Shown: positions 1-7,724, numbered from the stretch's first letter. The stretch is DNA of 10,291 nt from Pedobacter sp. UBA2067 (GCA_002333205.1 DDAD01000157.1:155823-166113); one strand, 5' to 3'. Program-made: numbers and translations. Notes: a model not told the origin generated them from the sequence alone.

Positions 1-1805
1 AGATTGGCGGGCACCGCTTTGCGCAGGAAGGTTTCACCAACAACGTCTTTCAATTGGTCGACAATTTCTATTACAACACCGACAAAATCAACTATACATT
101 TGGTGTTGACCTGATGTACACCCGTGCCAAATCACTATATGGTAGCGAGGTAAACGGCCGTTTTGAATATACCAACTCCACTACTGCCACTTCACTGGAG
201 AACTTCGACAACCTGGTACCAAACAGATTCTATCGGGAGGTGCCTTTAGTGGCTGACCCGACGGTAAATGCCAGCATCTGGAACACGGCACTATACGGTC
301 AGATGCAGACCAAACTGGCTAAAGGTCTTGACTTCGTCGGCGGTTTACGTATCGACTACAGCAAGTACCCAACATCTCCCCTGAACCAGACTTTATTGGA
401 TGAGGTTGGCGTAAGAACAGACAATGAATTGAAGCAGTTTTTGATTCAACCAAGAGTCCAGTTCAACTGGGACATCAATGAGAACCGGACAGACTTTGTA
501 CGTTTCGGCGCAGGTATCTTTGGATCAGACGTGAACAACTATGTCACCATCAACAACCTGACTTTCGATGGTAAACACCTGGCAACGGTAGATGTATTCG
601 GTGCAGATGTACCTACTCCAAACTTTATTGGATATAGAAACGGCACCGTAGAGGCGCCTAGCCTGACTGCCCAACAGGTGCCAACGATAAACACGTATGC
701 CGAAGATGCAAAGATCCCGGTTGTATATAAGGCCAACCTATCGTACAGCAAGTTGCTAACCGACAAGCTGAAAGTTGGTGTAACAGGATATGCGAGCTTT
801 GGGCGAAACAACTACATGTATGTGGACCGCAATATGGCTGCAAATCCATACTTCACCTTGCCTAATGAGGCAGATCGTGGGGTGTTTGTACCATCGATGC
901 CTGCCAACGGAGCGCCTGACTGGAAAACCGGCCGCATCAGCAACACCTTCGGACGTGTATTGGAACTGAATAGTAAAGGTAAGGTAAACCAGTTTGCCGT
1001 GGTTGTAGATGCCACATGGCAGTACTTCAAAGACGGGGAGATCTCTGCAAGTTATACCTGGAACGATACAAAAGATAATACCTCTTACAACGGTAACGTG
1101 GCCAACTCTGCCACACTATCGCTCCCGGTGAAGGATGATCCGAGAGATCTAAGCACCATGTCCTATTCTGATAATCATTTCAGGAATAAGATCGTGATCT
1201 ATGGTACCTTACCAACCTTTTATGGTGTAACTGTTGGCGTTCGTTATTCCGGCATCGGTGGTACTCGCTACAGCTTATTATCTGGCACAAACAACAACGG
1301 AGATTTCGTTGCTACCAACGATCTGGCTTTCATCTTTGACAGAAACAACCCGAATGTGCCTCAAAACGTACGTACCGGATTACAAACCATCCTGGACAAC
1401 CCTGACGCCAGTCAGAGTTTGAAAGATTATATCAGCAAGTACGCAGGACAAATCGCCGAACGTAATGGCGGTATCAATGACTTCTTCGGTATTGTAGATG
1501 TGCGCGTTAGTAAGAAGTTCAAGCTACATAAAACGCATACCCTTGAAGTTTCAGGCGATATCTTCAACTTTGCCAACCTGCTGAATAAGAAATGGGGTGT
1601 GAATGAATCTTTGGGTAACCAGGCGCTATATGCTTTGAACGGGAAAGCTGCCGTGGATGCAACACCAACCACACCTGCTATCCCGGCAGTGCCCAACTAT
1701 GATGCAACGACCAGAAGCTTTAACTATCGGGTAAATAATGCTGGTATCGTTAACCCATCTGGTAATCCATACCAGTTCCAGATTGGCTTGAGATACGGGT
1801 TCTAA
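1..1805 (+). CDS. TonB-dependent receptor, Oar-like, 3' part (beta-barrel)
   Basis: This is the C-terminal part of a large outer-membrane receptor. The reading frame is open from base 3 with no stop, so the true start lies left of the window and the apparent TTG start at 54 is internal. About 600 residues are visible. They are rich in alternating aromatic and polar beta-strands (for example YTFGVDLMYTRA, LDFVGGLRIDYS, KVGVTGYASF) and end in a terminal strand closing with GLRYGF, with aromatic F last, as expected for BAM-inserted barrels. The segment around 1315-1340 (NDLAFIFD, after a Gly/Asn-rich stretch) resembles the NDL-type motif near the end of Oar/carboxypeptidase-regulatory-like receptors. 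By family, it would import a TonB-energised substrate or act in surface protein export; the substrate cannot be told. The plug and any N-terminal CarboxypepD_reg-like domain are outside the window. A Pro/Thr-rich stretch (about 1659-1697) probably forms a loop before the last strands. It is not SusC-like as far as visible, and no SusD gene follows. Confidence 0.9.
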   Translation, partial: IGGHRFAQEGFTNNVFQLVDNFYYNTDKINYTFGVDLMYTRAKSLYGSEVNGRFEYTNSTTATSLENFDNLVPNRFYREVPLVADPTVNASIWNTALYGQMQTKLAKGLDFVGGLRIDYSKYPTSPLNQTLLDEVGVRTDNELKQFLIQPRVQFNWDINENRTDFVRFGAGIFGSDVNNYVTINNLTFDGKHLATVDVFGADVPTPNFIGYRNGTVEAPSLTAQQVPTINTYAEDAKIPVVYKANLSYSKLLTDKLKVGVTGYASFGRNNYMYVDRNMAANPYFTLPNEADRGVFVPSMPANGAPDWKTGRISNTFGRVLELNSKGKVNQFAVVVDATWQYFKDGEISASYTWNDTKDNTSYNGNVANSATLSLPVKDDPRDLSTMSYSDNHFRNKIVIYGTLPTFYGVTVGVRYSGIGGTRYSLLSGTNNNGDFVATNDLAFIFDRNNPNVPQNVRTGLQTILDNPDASQSLKDYISKYAGQIAERNGGINDFFGIVDVRVSKKFKLHKTHTLEVSGDIFNFANLLNKKWGVNESLGNQALYALNGKAAVDATPTTPAIPAVPNYDATTRSFNYRVNNAGIVNPSGNPYQFQIGLRYGF

Positions 1806-1825
1806 AGCCTGAAAATTTGATAAAC

Positions 1826-1860
1826 AAAGAAGCCGCTCCAGTTGATGAAGCGGCTTCTTT
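1826..1860 (+). terminator. Strong stem-loop terminator, probably bidirectional
   Basis: A perfect 12-bp inverted repeat (AAAGAAGCCGCT at 1826-1837 and AGCGGCTTCTTT at 1849-1860) encloses an 11-nt loop. It begins 20 nt after the receptor stop and is followed on the + strand by TATTTT. On the minus strand the stem also ends in CTTCTTT, so it can terminate the convergent DUF808 gene, whose stop is 31 nt away. Confidence 0.85.
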
Positions 1861-1891
1861 TATTTTGGGAGTTTTATTTTGTAAGGAATAC

Positions 1892-2755
1892 TTATTTGAA
1901 TGCCTTGAATATCTTTTTTGCTCCGGTGATTACGACTACAGCCATTAATCCACCAACCAGGCCATAGGCAAACTCCTTTAACGTTGAAGGGACCTTTGGA
2001 TATAAATGGTGTACGTACTCTATATTGTGCACAAAGATGCCGCCTGCAACCATGATCAAAGCAATGGTACCCACCACAGCAAGGATCCTGATGATAATCG
2101 GCAATGCTTTAACGAGCAGGTGCCCCATGGTAGATAAAAAGCCCTTATCACCAAATCCTTTGATTAATGAATAACCCGCATCATCCATTCTAACGATAAG
2201 CGCGACAATTCCATAAACACCGATTGTGGCTAACAGCGCGACAACCGACACGGTAAGAATCTGTATTGGCAGTTTTTCTTCCAGAACAGTCCCTAAAGCA
2301 ATAATCACGATTTCAACCGAAAGGATAAAGTCCGTCATTACTGCAGATTTCACCTTAGCTTTCTCCGCCGCTGGACCAGTTAACTCTACTTCTTTCGCGG
2401 CTTCATGCGGGTGTTTATTCTTGTGAAAGAAAAATTCGATAATCTTTTCGACGCCTTCATAAGCCAGATAGAAGCCGCCCAGGATTAATATGAATTTAAT
2501 GGCTATGGGGAAAAAGGCATTCAGCAATAAAGCGATCGGAACAATGATGAGTTTATTGAGTAAGGAACCTTTTGTGATCGCCCAAAGCACTGGGATCTCC
2601 CGTGATGCGAGAAAGCCTGTCGCCTTCTCTGCGTTTACCGCTAAGTCGTCCCCAAGAATACCTGCTGTTTTCCTTGTGGCGAGTTTTGCAGTTACGGCAA
2701 CATCATCCATTAAAGCCGCTATATCATCTAAAATTGCAAAAAAACCTGATGCCAT
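1892..2755 (-). CDS. DUF808 family inner-membrane protein (YedI-like)
   Basis: A 287-residue integral membrane protein that I recognise as the DUF808 family (E. coli YedI is of similar length, about 300 residues). The N-terminal 55 residues carry the family's signature acidic/Ala-rich block, with LDDIAALMDDVAV (about 9-21) and GDDLAVNAEKATGF (35-48). Hydrophobic segments follow at about 66-98, 144-157, 163-188, 215-242 and 262-278. A charged His/Lys/Glu loop lies at 109-137 and the C-terminus is basic. The ATG start gives MASGFFAILDD, which is how the family usually begins. Function is unknown for the family; transport has been suggested only by annotation. It is divergent from the DUF2306 gene across a 131-bp gap and converges on the TonB receptor. 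Nothing in the sequence links it to either neighbour functionally. Confidence 0.9.
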   Translation of the reverse strand: MASGFFAILDDIAALMDDVAVTAKLATRKTAGILGDDLAVNAEKATGFLASREIPVLWAITKGSLLNKLIIVPIALLLNAFFPIAIKFILILGGFYLAYEGVEKIIEFFFHKNKHPHEAAKEVELTGPAAEKAKVKSAVMTDFILSVEIVIIALGTVLEEKLPIQILTVSVVALLATIGVYGIVALIVRMDDAGYSLIKGFGDKGFLSTMGHLLVKALPIIIRILAVVGTIALIMVAGGIFVHNIEYVHHLYPKVPSTLKEFAYGLVGGLMAVVVITGAKKIFKAFK

Positions 2756-2886
2756 ATTGTTCTATTTATTTGGGCGCAAAATATAGATAGGATTTGAGAT
2801 TATGATGAACATAATTTCAAATAATCTTTGTTGTAACAGTTTAAAACATTGTACATCTAAAAAGCACTTAGTCAACACTTAACCGG
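2756..2886. promoter_or_regulatory. Divergent intergenic region between DUF808 and DUF2306 genes
   Basis: This AT-rich 131-bp gap must hold the start signals of both divergent genes. No exact TAnnTTTG element is present on either strand. The best + strand candidate is TTTG at 2827-2830 followed after 21 nt by TACATCTA (2852-2859), which departs from the -7 consensus at two bases. On the minus strand TATATTTTG (about 2775-2783) has the right bases with one extra nucleotide. Neither start codon has a recognisable Shine-Dalgarno sequence. The region call rests on gene orientation; the individual elements are weak. Confidence 0.35.
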
Positions 2887-3519
2887 ATGATGTCGAAGAA
2901 AATAACCTGGACCTTCTTTGTGCTTTTAGCTGTAATTGTGGGCCTGTATCCCTTGCTTTACCTGTATTCAGGATTTCGAGCTGCAGGGTTCCTCAGTGGA
3001 AAGGCAGCTGAACTAAGGGACCATACGGGTTATATAGCCGTCTTCTATACGCATGTTGCTTTCGGAGGTATCGCATTACTTACCGGATGGTCACAGTTCA
3101 GTGAAAAGTTCCGGCTGCGGTATTTGCAGACACATCGTACGGTTGGAAAGATCTATGTGTTATCTGTCTTGCTGAGCAGCGCCTCGGGCCTGGCGATTGC
3201 AATGTTTGCTACTGGTGGTCTGATTAGCGTATTAGGCTTTGCCGCCCTCGCTGTAAGCTGGCTTTTCAGCAACATAAAGGCATACACCTCCATAATGAAG
3301 AGAAACGTACAGGAACATCAAAATTGGATGATCCGTAACTATGCGCTTACATTTGCAGCGGTAACCTTGAGATTATGGTTGCCATTTTCTCGGGCTGTAC
3401 TGCACATGGACTTCAACCTGGCCTACCAAATCATAGCCTGGATGTGCTGGCTACCCAATCTGCTCATCGCAACATTGATCATTCACCGTAAAAGGCTAAG
3501 GTTAGCAACAGCAGCATAA
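2887..3519 (+). CDS. DUF2306 domain membrane protein
   Basis: A 210-residue integral membrane protein matching the DUF2306 family. Predicted helices lie near residues 8-27, 48-70, 88-106, 109-130, 150-168 and 178-198. Conserved polar positions of the family are visible: THVAFGG (H56 in a helix), the THRTVGKIY motif (H83, R84, G87) and HQNWMIRNYALTF (H144, W147, R150, N151), followed by R162 in a helix. In-membrane histidines of this kind suggest haem or metal binding, but that is my inference and the family has no established biochemical role. The gene begins with tandem ATG codons (2887 and 2890); either could be used and the product differs by one Met. It is transcribed away from the DUF808 gene, and its stop lies 3 nt from the stop of the convergent DUF3072 gene. 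Confidence 0.88.
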   Translation: MMSKKITWTFFVLLAVIVGLYPLLYLYSGFRAAGFLSGKAAELRDHTGYIAVFYTHVAFGGIALLTGWSQFSEKFRLRYLQTHRTVGKIYVLSVLLSSASGLAIAMFATGGLISVLGFAALAVSWLFSNIKAYTSIMKRNVQEHQNWMIRNYALTFAAVTLRLWLPFSRAVLHMDFNLAYQIIAWMCWLPNLLIATLIIHRKRLRLATAA

Positions 3520-3522
3520 ATG

Positions 3523-3792
3523 CTACTGCTTTTGGTTGTTGTCTAATCCTCTTCCTGTCTTATGCTGCAGCTCATCAATTCGTTTTGAGGCTTCTGATTT
3601 ACTCAAGGTCTCATCGAAGGGTTCGCCGGCTTCGTCAGAAAGGGTCTTCAGATAGGATTGTTGCGCACCCGTCATTGGCTCATTGCCCGTAGTCCATTCA
3701 TCCGGATCTTTAACAGTGTTTGATCCTTTGGTTTCTGCATTATCTTTTTGGCTGTCTTGTTCATTAAACAATTCGTCTTCTCTGTTTTCCAT
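3523..3792 (-). CDS. DUF3072 family small acidic protein
   Basis: An 89-residue, highly hydrophilic protein. The C-terminal half carries the DUF3072 signature: PMTGAQQSYLKTLSDEAGEPFDETLSK runs over about residues 39-65, followed by SEASKRIDELQ. The first 38 residues are acidic and probably disordered (many Glu, Asp, Asn, Gln). The frame stays open upstream to an ATG ending at 3918, which would give 131 residues. I chose the ATG at 3790-3792 because the extra 42 residues are hydrophobic/basic in an uncharacteristic way and the family normally begins shortly before the acidic stretch. By annotation the family is often seen in small proteins of soil bacteria, but its function is unknown. No cysteines, signal peptide or membrane segment are present. 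The region between this start and the oxidoreductase start (3793-3936) should hold two divergent promoters; I found no exact -7 motif there. Confidence 0.85.
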   Translation of the reverse strand: MENREDELFNEQDSQKDNAETKGSNTVKDPDEWTTGNEPMTGAQQSYLKTLSDEAGEPFDETLSKSEASKRIDELQHKTGRGLDNNQKQ

Positions 3793-3936
3793 AATGTATA
3801 GTTTGAGATCTGCTATTGAACAGATAAAAAGAGGCTTTGTTTTGCTGTCAGTCCTGAGGCTTCGAATAAATACTGCTGAAACTTTAAACAGATCCACTTT
3901 GACGGTGTTGAGTATCATCAGAGCAAATCAATCGAC

Positions 3937-5253
3937 ATGGATGCGGAACACCTATCAAGAAAAGACTTTCTATCGCTGACAGGCAAAACTGTAGCACTTG
4001 GAGTAGCGGGTACATTGGCAGCAAATGGACTGCTGCACCAAAATGTGCTGGCACAAACCAGACCCCGAGCGGTTTCCCCACCTGCAAAAATACCTCCGGG
4101 TGTTGATGAACCCATTGTACTGGAAGCCTGGAAGTCTGACGTAGATCAGCAATCGGGACCTACACCCACTCCACTACCGCCAGATCACAGGATTGGCTAT
4201 GCCGTAGTTGGACTGGGGCACCTGGCATTGGAGGAAATTCTGCCGGCACTGAGCAGTTGTGAAAAGTCCAGGTTGGTGGCCCTGGTAAGTGGCAGCCCGG
4301 AGAAGCTGAAGAAAGTTGCAGCGCAATATGGCGTTGCACCGCAGAACTGTTACAGTTACGACACCTATGACCAGTTAAAAAACAACCCCGAGGTTGATGT
4401 GATCTACATTGTTTTGCCGAATGCATTACATAAGGATTATGTGGTTCGCGGAGCTAAGACGGGTAAACATATTCTATGTGAAAAACCCATGGCGGTGTCG
4501 TCTAAGGAGTGCGAAGAGATGATTTCAGCGTGTAATGCGGCTAACGTTAAACTCATGATCGCTTACCGCATTCAGTACCAGCCACATAATAGAAAACTCC
4601 GGGAGTTCGTGCAGAATAAGACCTTTGGTGTGCCCAAGCTTATCGAAGCCTGTAATTCGCAAAGCAGTGCAAATCCGGCACACTGGCGCCATAAAAAAGC
4701 ACTTGCCGGTGGTGGTGCACTGCCCGATATCGGGCTGTATTGCCTGAATACCAACCGGTTTATTTTAGGTGAAGAACCGATAGAGGTATTTGCCTATCAG
4801 TACAGCACACCAGGAAACCCGCTGTTTACAGAAGTAGAAGAATTGATGAGCTGGCAGATGCGCTTTCCGAGTGGTGTTATTGCAAGTTCGTCTACCGACT
4901 ATAACGTGCATGAAAGTCGCCGTTACCGCGTAATGTGTGAGAAAGGCTGGTTGAATATGGATAAGGCGTATGCCTATAAGGGGCAAAAACTTACGACCGC
5001 CCGTGCTGAAGGTAAGATGGAACGACAGGAAGAAATCGGACTCGCGGAGACCAATCAGTTCGCAGCGGAGATGGACCATTTTTCGGATTGTATCCTAAAG
5101 AATAAACGACCATTTACACCGGGTGAAGAAGGTTTACAAGACCATATTCTGATGGAGGCGATTTACCAGTCGGCTAAAGAAGGCAGGCCTGTTAAGCTTA
5201 CGCACAAAGTAAATCAGCCACTAAGGGGCCCTGAACCGGAACTGGATGCTTAG
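3937..5253 (+). CDS. Exported Gfo/Idh/MocA oxidoreductase, GFOR-like
   Basis: A 438-residue NAD(P)-dependent sugar oxidoreductase. Its closest recognisable relative is Zymomonas glucose-fructose oxidoreductase (about 433-residue precursor). The N-terminus has a Tat-like signal with SRKDF at residues 7-11 (Arg-Lys instead of Arg-Arg), a hydrophobic stretch at about 18-33 and a likely cleavage after VLA (39). A Pro-rich arm (about 41-83) follows, comparable in place to the GFOR N-terminal arm. The Rossmann motif is VVGLGHLA (90-97), and VSGSPEK (117-123) matches the GFOR loop whose Ser sets NADP preference. CEKPM (181-185) supplies the catalytic Lys183; GGGALPDIGLYCLN (258-271) supplies Asp264 and Tyr268. 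The C-terminal beta-sheet domain contains WQMRFPSG. Family knowledge predicts periplasmic oxidation of an aldose, possibly with tightly held cofactor; the substrate is unknown. It stands alone between convergent units. Confidence 0.9.
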   Translation: MDAEHLSRKDFLSLTGKTVALGVAGTLAANGLLHQNVLAQTRPRAVSPPAKIPPGVDEPIVLEAWKSDVDQQSGPTPTPLPPDHRIGYAVVGLGHLALEEILPALSSCEKSRLVALVSGSPEKLKKVAAQYGVAPQNCYSYDTYDQLKNNPEVDVIYIVLPNALHKDYVVRGAKTGKHILCEKPMAVSSKECEEMISACNAANVKLMIAYRIQYQPHNRKLREFVQNKTFGVPKLIEACNSQSSANPAHWRHKKALAGGGALPDIGLYCLNTNRFILGEEPIEVFAYQYSTPGNPLFTEVEELMSWQMRFPSGVIASSSTDYNVHESRRYRVMCEKGWLNMDKAYAYKGQKLTTARAEGKMERQEEIGLAETNQFAAEMDHFSDCILKNKRPFTPGEEGLQDHILMEAIYQSAKEGRPVKLTHKVNQPLRGPEPELDA

Positions 5254-5276
5254 AACTTATACAACCTTTAATGTAT

Positions 5277-5303
5277 TACCACTGCCGTTTAGCAGCGGTG
5301 GTA
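5277..5303. terminator. Stem-loop between convergent genes, probable terminator
   Basis: An imperfect 11-bp stem (5277-5287 with 5293-5303; one T-G wobble, one C-A mismatch) has a 5-nt TTTAG loop. It lies between the oxidoreductase stop (24 nt away) and the response-regulator stop (26 nt away), where a shared terminator is expected. Neither strand has a clear T-tract after the stem, which lowers confidence. Confidence 0.5.
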
Positions 5304-5328
5304 TATAACTGTGAACTCACGTTGGATA

Positions 5329-5997
5329 TCAGATGATCTGTTGGTCTTTGCAAAAGGCAATCAACTGCTCGTTATTGGAGATATCGAGCGCATTTTTGAT
5401 GGTGTATAAACGCTTTTCTACGCTGCTTAGGCCTGAAGGACGGATGTTGTTCTTTTGCAGGTAAAATGGGATATCTTTCTGAGCAGTACCTTCAGCAAGC
5501 AGGTAAATAATGGTTTTATCGAAGGTGGTAAAGTCAAAAGTCTGAACGGCCCTGGGCGCCTGCCTCAAATTTGGCGAGCGGTACTTTTTACCTTGCGTTA
5601 AAGCCTCAATAGCAGCTTTTAAATCCTTGGCATCACCCCGTGCTTTTGGAATAAAAGCATCCGCGCCATGTTCATACATAAACGTATCTGCAACAGCAAT
5701 TCTATTTTCAATGGAAAATACCAGGATTTTAATGTTTGGCTGAATGGCTTTCACAGCCTTGATGAGTTCCATACCACCTGGAATCTCTTGCGGCATGTCA
5801 TTGTCGAAGGAGATATCTGTAATCATCAACTCATAGGGACACTTTTCAGAGATCGCTTTTTTAATTCTGCTCAGGGCATCGTCGCAGTAATAAACATAAT
5901 CCCTGTTGTCATGATTGATGCCCAGATCGGTTAAGGTTTTTTGTACCGAAATGCTTACGCTCTCATGATCTTCTGCGATAAGTACTTTTTCAAACAT
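5329..5997 (-). CDS. Response regulator, REC domain plus atypical C-terminal HTH
   Basis: A 222-residue response regulator. The receiver domain spans about residues 3-133: the acidic pair is E9/D10, the phosphoacceptor D61 lies in LMITDISFD, the switch Ser is S95 in VFSIE, and the conserved Lys is K118 in FIPKA. The C-terminal part (about 155-222) resembles a LuxR/GerE-type HTH (LLAEGTAQKDIPFYL, then SVEKRLYTIKNAL and NNEQLIAFC). It has an extra loop, KNNIRPSG (182-189), between the two HTH helices, and the classical recognition-helix pattern is degraded. Start choice: an upstream in-frame TTG (6003) exists, but ATG at 5995-5997 gives MFEKVLIAEDHE, a normal REC beginning. It follows the kinase gene with a 10-nt gap and no Shine-Dalgarno sequence, so it is almost certainly the kinase's partner and co-transcribed. 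DNA binding is likely but not certain given the altered HTH. Confidence 0.9.
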   Translation of the reverse strand: MFEKVLIAEDHESVSISVQKTLTDLGINHDNRDYVYYCDDALSRIKKAISEKCPYELMITDISFDNDMPQEIPGGMELIKAVKAIQPNIKILVFSIENRIAVADTFMYEHGADAFIPKARGDAKDLKAAIEALTQGKKYRSPNLRQAPRAVQTFDFTTFDKTIIYLLAEGTAQKDIPFYLQKNNIRPSGLSSVEKRLYTIKNALDISNNEQLIAFCKDQQII

Positions 5998-6007
5998 GAT
6001 CAATAAG

Positions 6008-7681
6008 TTAAATAAAGGGGAAAGAAAGCTTAATCGTCAATCCTCCATCAGCTGAGCTGCCAAAGGTAATCTTGCCATTGAGCATTTCAATACGGCTTCC
6101 CGTATTTGTAAGGCCATTCTTGGGCAGACTTGCTTTCATACCAGTTCCATTGTCCTGGTATTCAACCTCTCTTGTTGTATTAAACTTGTGGAAGATTATG
6201 GTGACTATTGTGGCTCGACTATGCTTTTTCATATTGACCATCAGTTCCTGAAGGATATGCTCCAGCTCGTATCTGGTTTGAACCGGTATGTTTTCCCAGA
6301 ATGCAGCATTGTTCCCTACAACAGACACCTGCACGGATGGTGTTGCGAATGACTGAAGCAGTTTATGAATTTTGCTGTGAAAGCCTTCGATGGTCATTAA
6401 TGCAGGAATATCGTAGGAGATATCTCTGGAAGTCTCATACATCGATTCCAACTTGTCCAGAATGGCTGTTTTATCTAAGGTTTCATCGTGGTCGATCTCA
6501 GTCATAACACGATAAATGCCATTTGCAACGACATCATGAACCCGTTTGGATGTCCGCAGCTGACTTTCATGCAATGCGTTTTGCTTGTCGGCAATCATTT
6601 TCTCCCGCCTTTTACGATACCAAAGCAACCCGATGACGGCGGAAGAAATAAAAGCCAATGTGCCCAGCAAGAGTAAGAGATCGCGCTTAGCAACTTGATA
6701 GGTACGTTCTACATTTTCCTTTTGCAACTTCAGGTTCTCCGTTTTGTTCTTTTCCGCCTCATATCTGATCAATGCAAATTGATTCTTTGCAGCAGTTCTT
6801 ACCGACTGGATACTGTCGTTCAGCGCATGGTATTGATGAAAATATCGCTTAGCCTCATTGCCGCTGCTTAAATCGATTAGCTTTTCTAAAGCGACCAGAC
6901 GATCATTCCCGTTCTTTATCTTGCTGGCTGCGGCATACATGCGCATCGCATATTTAATGGCAAGGTCTGGCCGACGACTTGCATTTACCTCAGTGAGGAA
7001 GTGCAGACTTGCTATCTGCGCCTGTGCGTCTGCCAATTCCTCCCTGATCTTCAAGCCTAGCTCCAGCTCTGGATTGGCATTGAAGCTGTTGTTCTGAAGC
7101 CATTTCGTATAAGCGAAGTTGGATAATGTCCGTGCATATTCAGCCTTACTGAGACGCTGCTCTAGCACGTGTTTATAGATGCTTATGGCTTGATTCAGAT
7201 CATGTTTTCGTCTGTAAGCATTAGCGATGTTATTCTGCAGGACAAGTTGGGTGGCAGTATCGGTGGTGTATTGCGCCGCCTCCTTGTAAAAGGTGATGGC
7301 ACTATCAAAATCTTTAAGTGCATAGGTACTGATCCCAAGATTGTTCAGGTTCGATTGAATGTAAATGTGGTGTGTTGGTTGTGAGGGATTAAAGAACTGG
7401 ATGGCCGACAGGGAAAGCTCCTGCCCGCCGAACAAGTCTCCATGATCTGTTGATATAATGGCCATGTTAAGCAAGCACTTACCTGCACCAAGACTATCTT
7501 TATCTGCTAGAAATTTGTCTTTCGCTTTGCTGAAGTATAAGTATGCACTGTCGGCCTGACCATTTTCCCTGAACTCGAAGGCTTGATCGTAAGCAGGATT
7601 GCTTGCGGGCTTTTCCACTTCAGGCGAAGGTTTAGAACAGGAAGCAATTAAGAAGAGCGTGAGCATTAAAAGGTACTTCAA
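6008..7681 (-). CDS. TPR-containing sensor histidine kinase (lipoprotein signal)
   Basis: A 557-residue sensor kinase. The N-terminus has a short lipoprotein signal with lipobox LIAS-C (Cys15). Residues about 28-290 form helical TPR-like repeats, clearest at 112-138 (LNNLGISTYALKDFDSAI) and 148-175 (LQNNIANAYRRKHDLNQAI). A coiled coil (about 300-333) and one membrane helix (about 334-355) follow, then a basic WYRKRREK stop-transfer. The kinase has a HisKA_3-type dimerisation helix with SKRVHDVVANGIY (phosphoacceptor His382). Its ATPase has an N box ELMVNMKKHS (479-488), a G1 box DNGTG (510-514) and a GLTNTGSRIEML G2-like segment (523-534). The TPR part should sense a periplasmic or envelope signal and pass it to the downstream regulator. 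Start choice: TTG at 7679-7681 gives MKYLLMLTLF with a basic n-region; ATG at 7664-7666 would leave only nine residues before the Cys and no charge. No in-frame ATG lies upstream before a stop. Confidence 0.9.
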   Translation of the reverse strand: MKYLLMLTLFLIASCSKPSPEVEKPASNPAYDQAFEFRENGQADSAYLYFSKAKDKFLADKDSLGAGKCLLNMAIISTDHGDLFGGQELSLSAIQFFNPSQPTHHIYIQSNLNNLGISTYALKDFDSAITFYKEAAQYTTDTATQLVLQNNIANAYRRKHDLNQAISIYKHVLEQRLSKAEYARTLSNFAYTKWLQNNSFNANPELELGLKIREELADAQAQIASLHFLTEVNASRRPDLAIKYAMRMYAAASKIKNGNDRLVALEKLIDLSSGNEAKRYFHQYHALNDSIQSVRTAAKNQFALIRYEAEKNKTENLKLQKENVERTYQVAKRDLLLLLGTLAFISSAVIGLLWYRKRREKMIADKQNALHESQLRTSKRVHDVVANGIYRVMTEIDHDETLDKTAILDKLESMYETSRDISYDIPALMTIEGFHSKIHKLLQSFATPSVQVSVVGNNAAFWENIPVQTRYELEHILQELMVNMKKHSRATIVTIIFHKFNTTREVEYQDNGTGMKASLPKNGLTNTGSRIEMLNGKITFGSSADGGLTIKLSFPFI

Positions 7682-7697
7682 CTTATCTGGTTTTTGC

Positions 7698-7724
7698 CGA
7701 AGATAAACAATATTGATTGTACAA
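7698..7724 (-). promoter_or_regulatory. Candidate promoter and dyads upstream of the kinase gene
   Basis: On the minus strand TTG (7722-7724) is followed after 16 nt by TATCTTCG (7698-7705), which differs by one base from TAnnTTTG. This sits 17-24 nt before the TTG start codon. Two adjacent 8-bp palindromes, CAATATTG (7708-7715) and TTGTACAA (7717-7724), and an overlapping ACAAT-N4-ATTGT dyad (7707-7720) lie in the spacer and could bind a regulator. Spacing is slightly shorter than usual for the phylum. Confidence 0.3.

Noticed and set aside
54..56. TTG at 54 as the start of the TonB receptor gene.
   Set aside because: The frame is open to the window edge and the upstream residues (IGGHRFAQEGFTNNVFQ) continue the barrel sequence, so the gene is cut by the window and does not start there.
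3505..3540. Possible hairpin at the DUF2306/DUF3072 junction (AGCAG ... CTGCT).
   Set aside because: Only five pairs form without bulges and no T-tract follows; too weak to call a terminator.
3831..3862. Direct repeat GAGGCTT at 3831-3837 and 3856-3862 upstream of the oxidoreductase.
   Set aside because: Seven bases twice in 32 nt is within chance expectation and lacks symmetry or a promoter context.
3793..3918. Longer N-terminus for the DUF3072 protein, starting at 3918.
   Set aside because: The extra 42 residues are unlike the acidic family start and would fill nearly the whole upstream gap shared with the oxidoreductase promoter.
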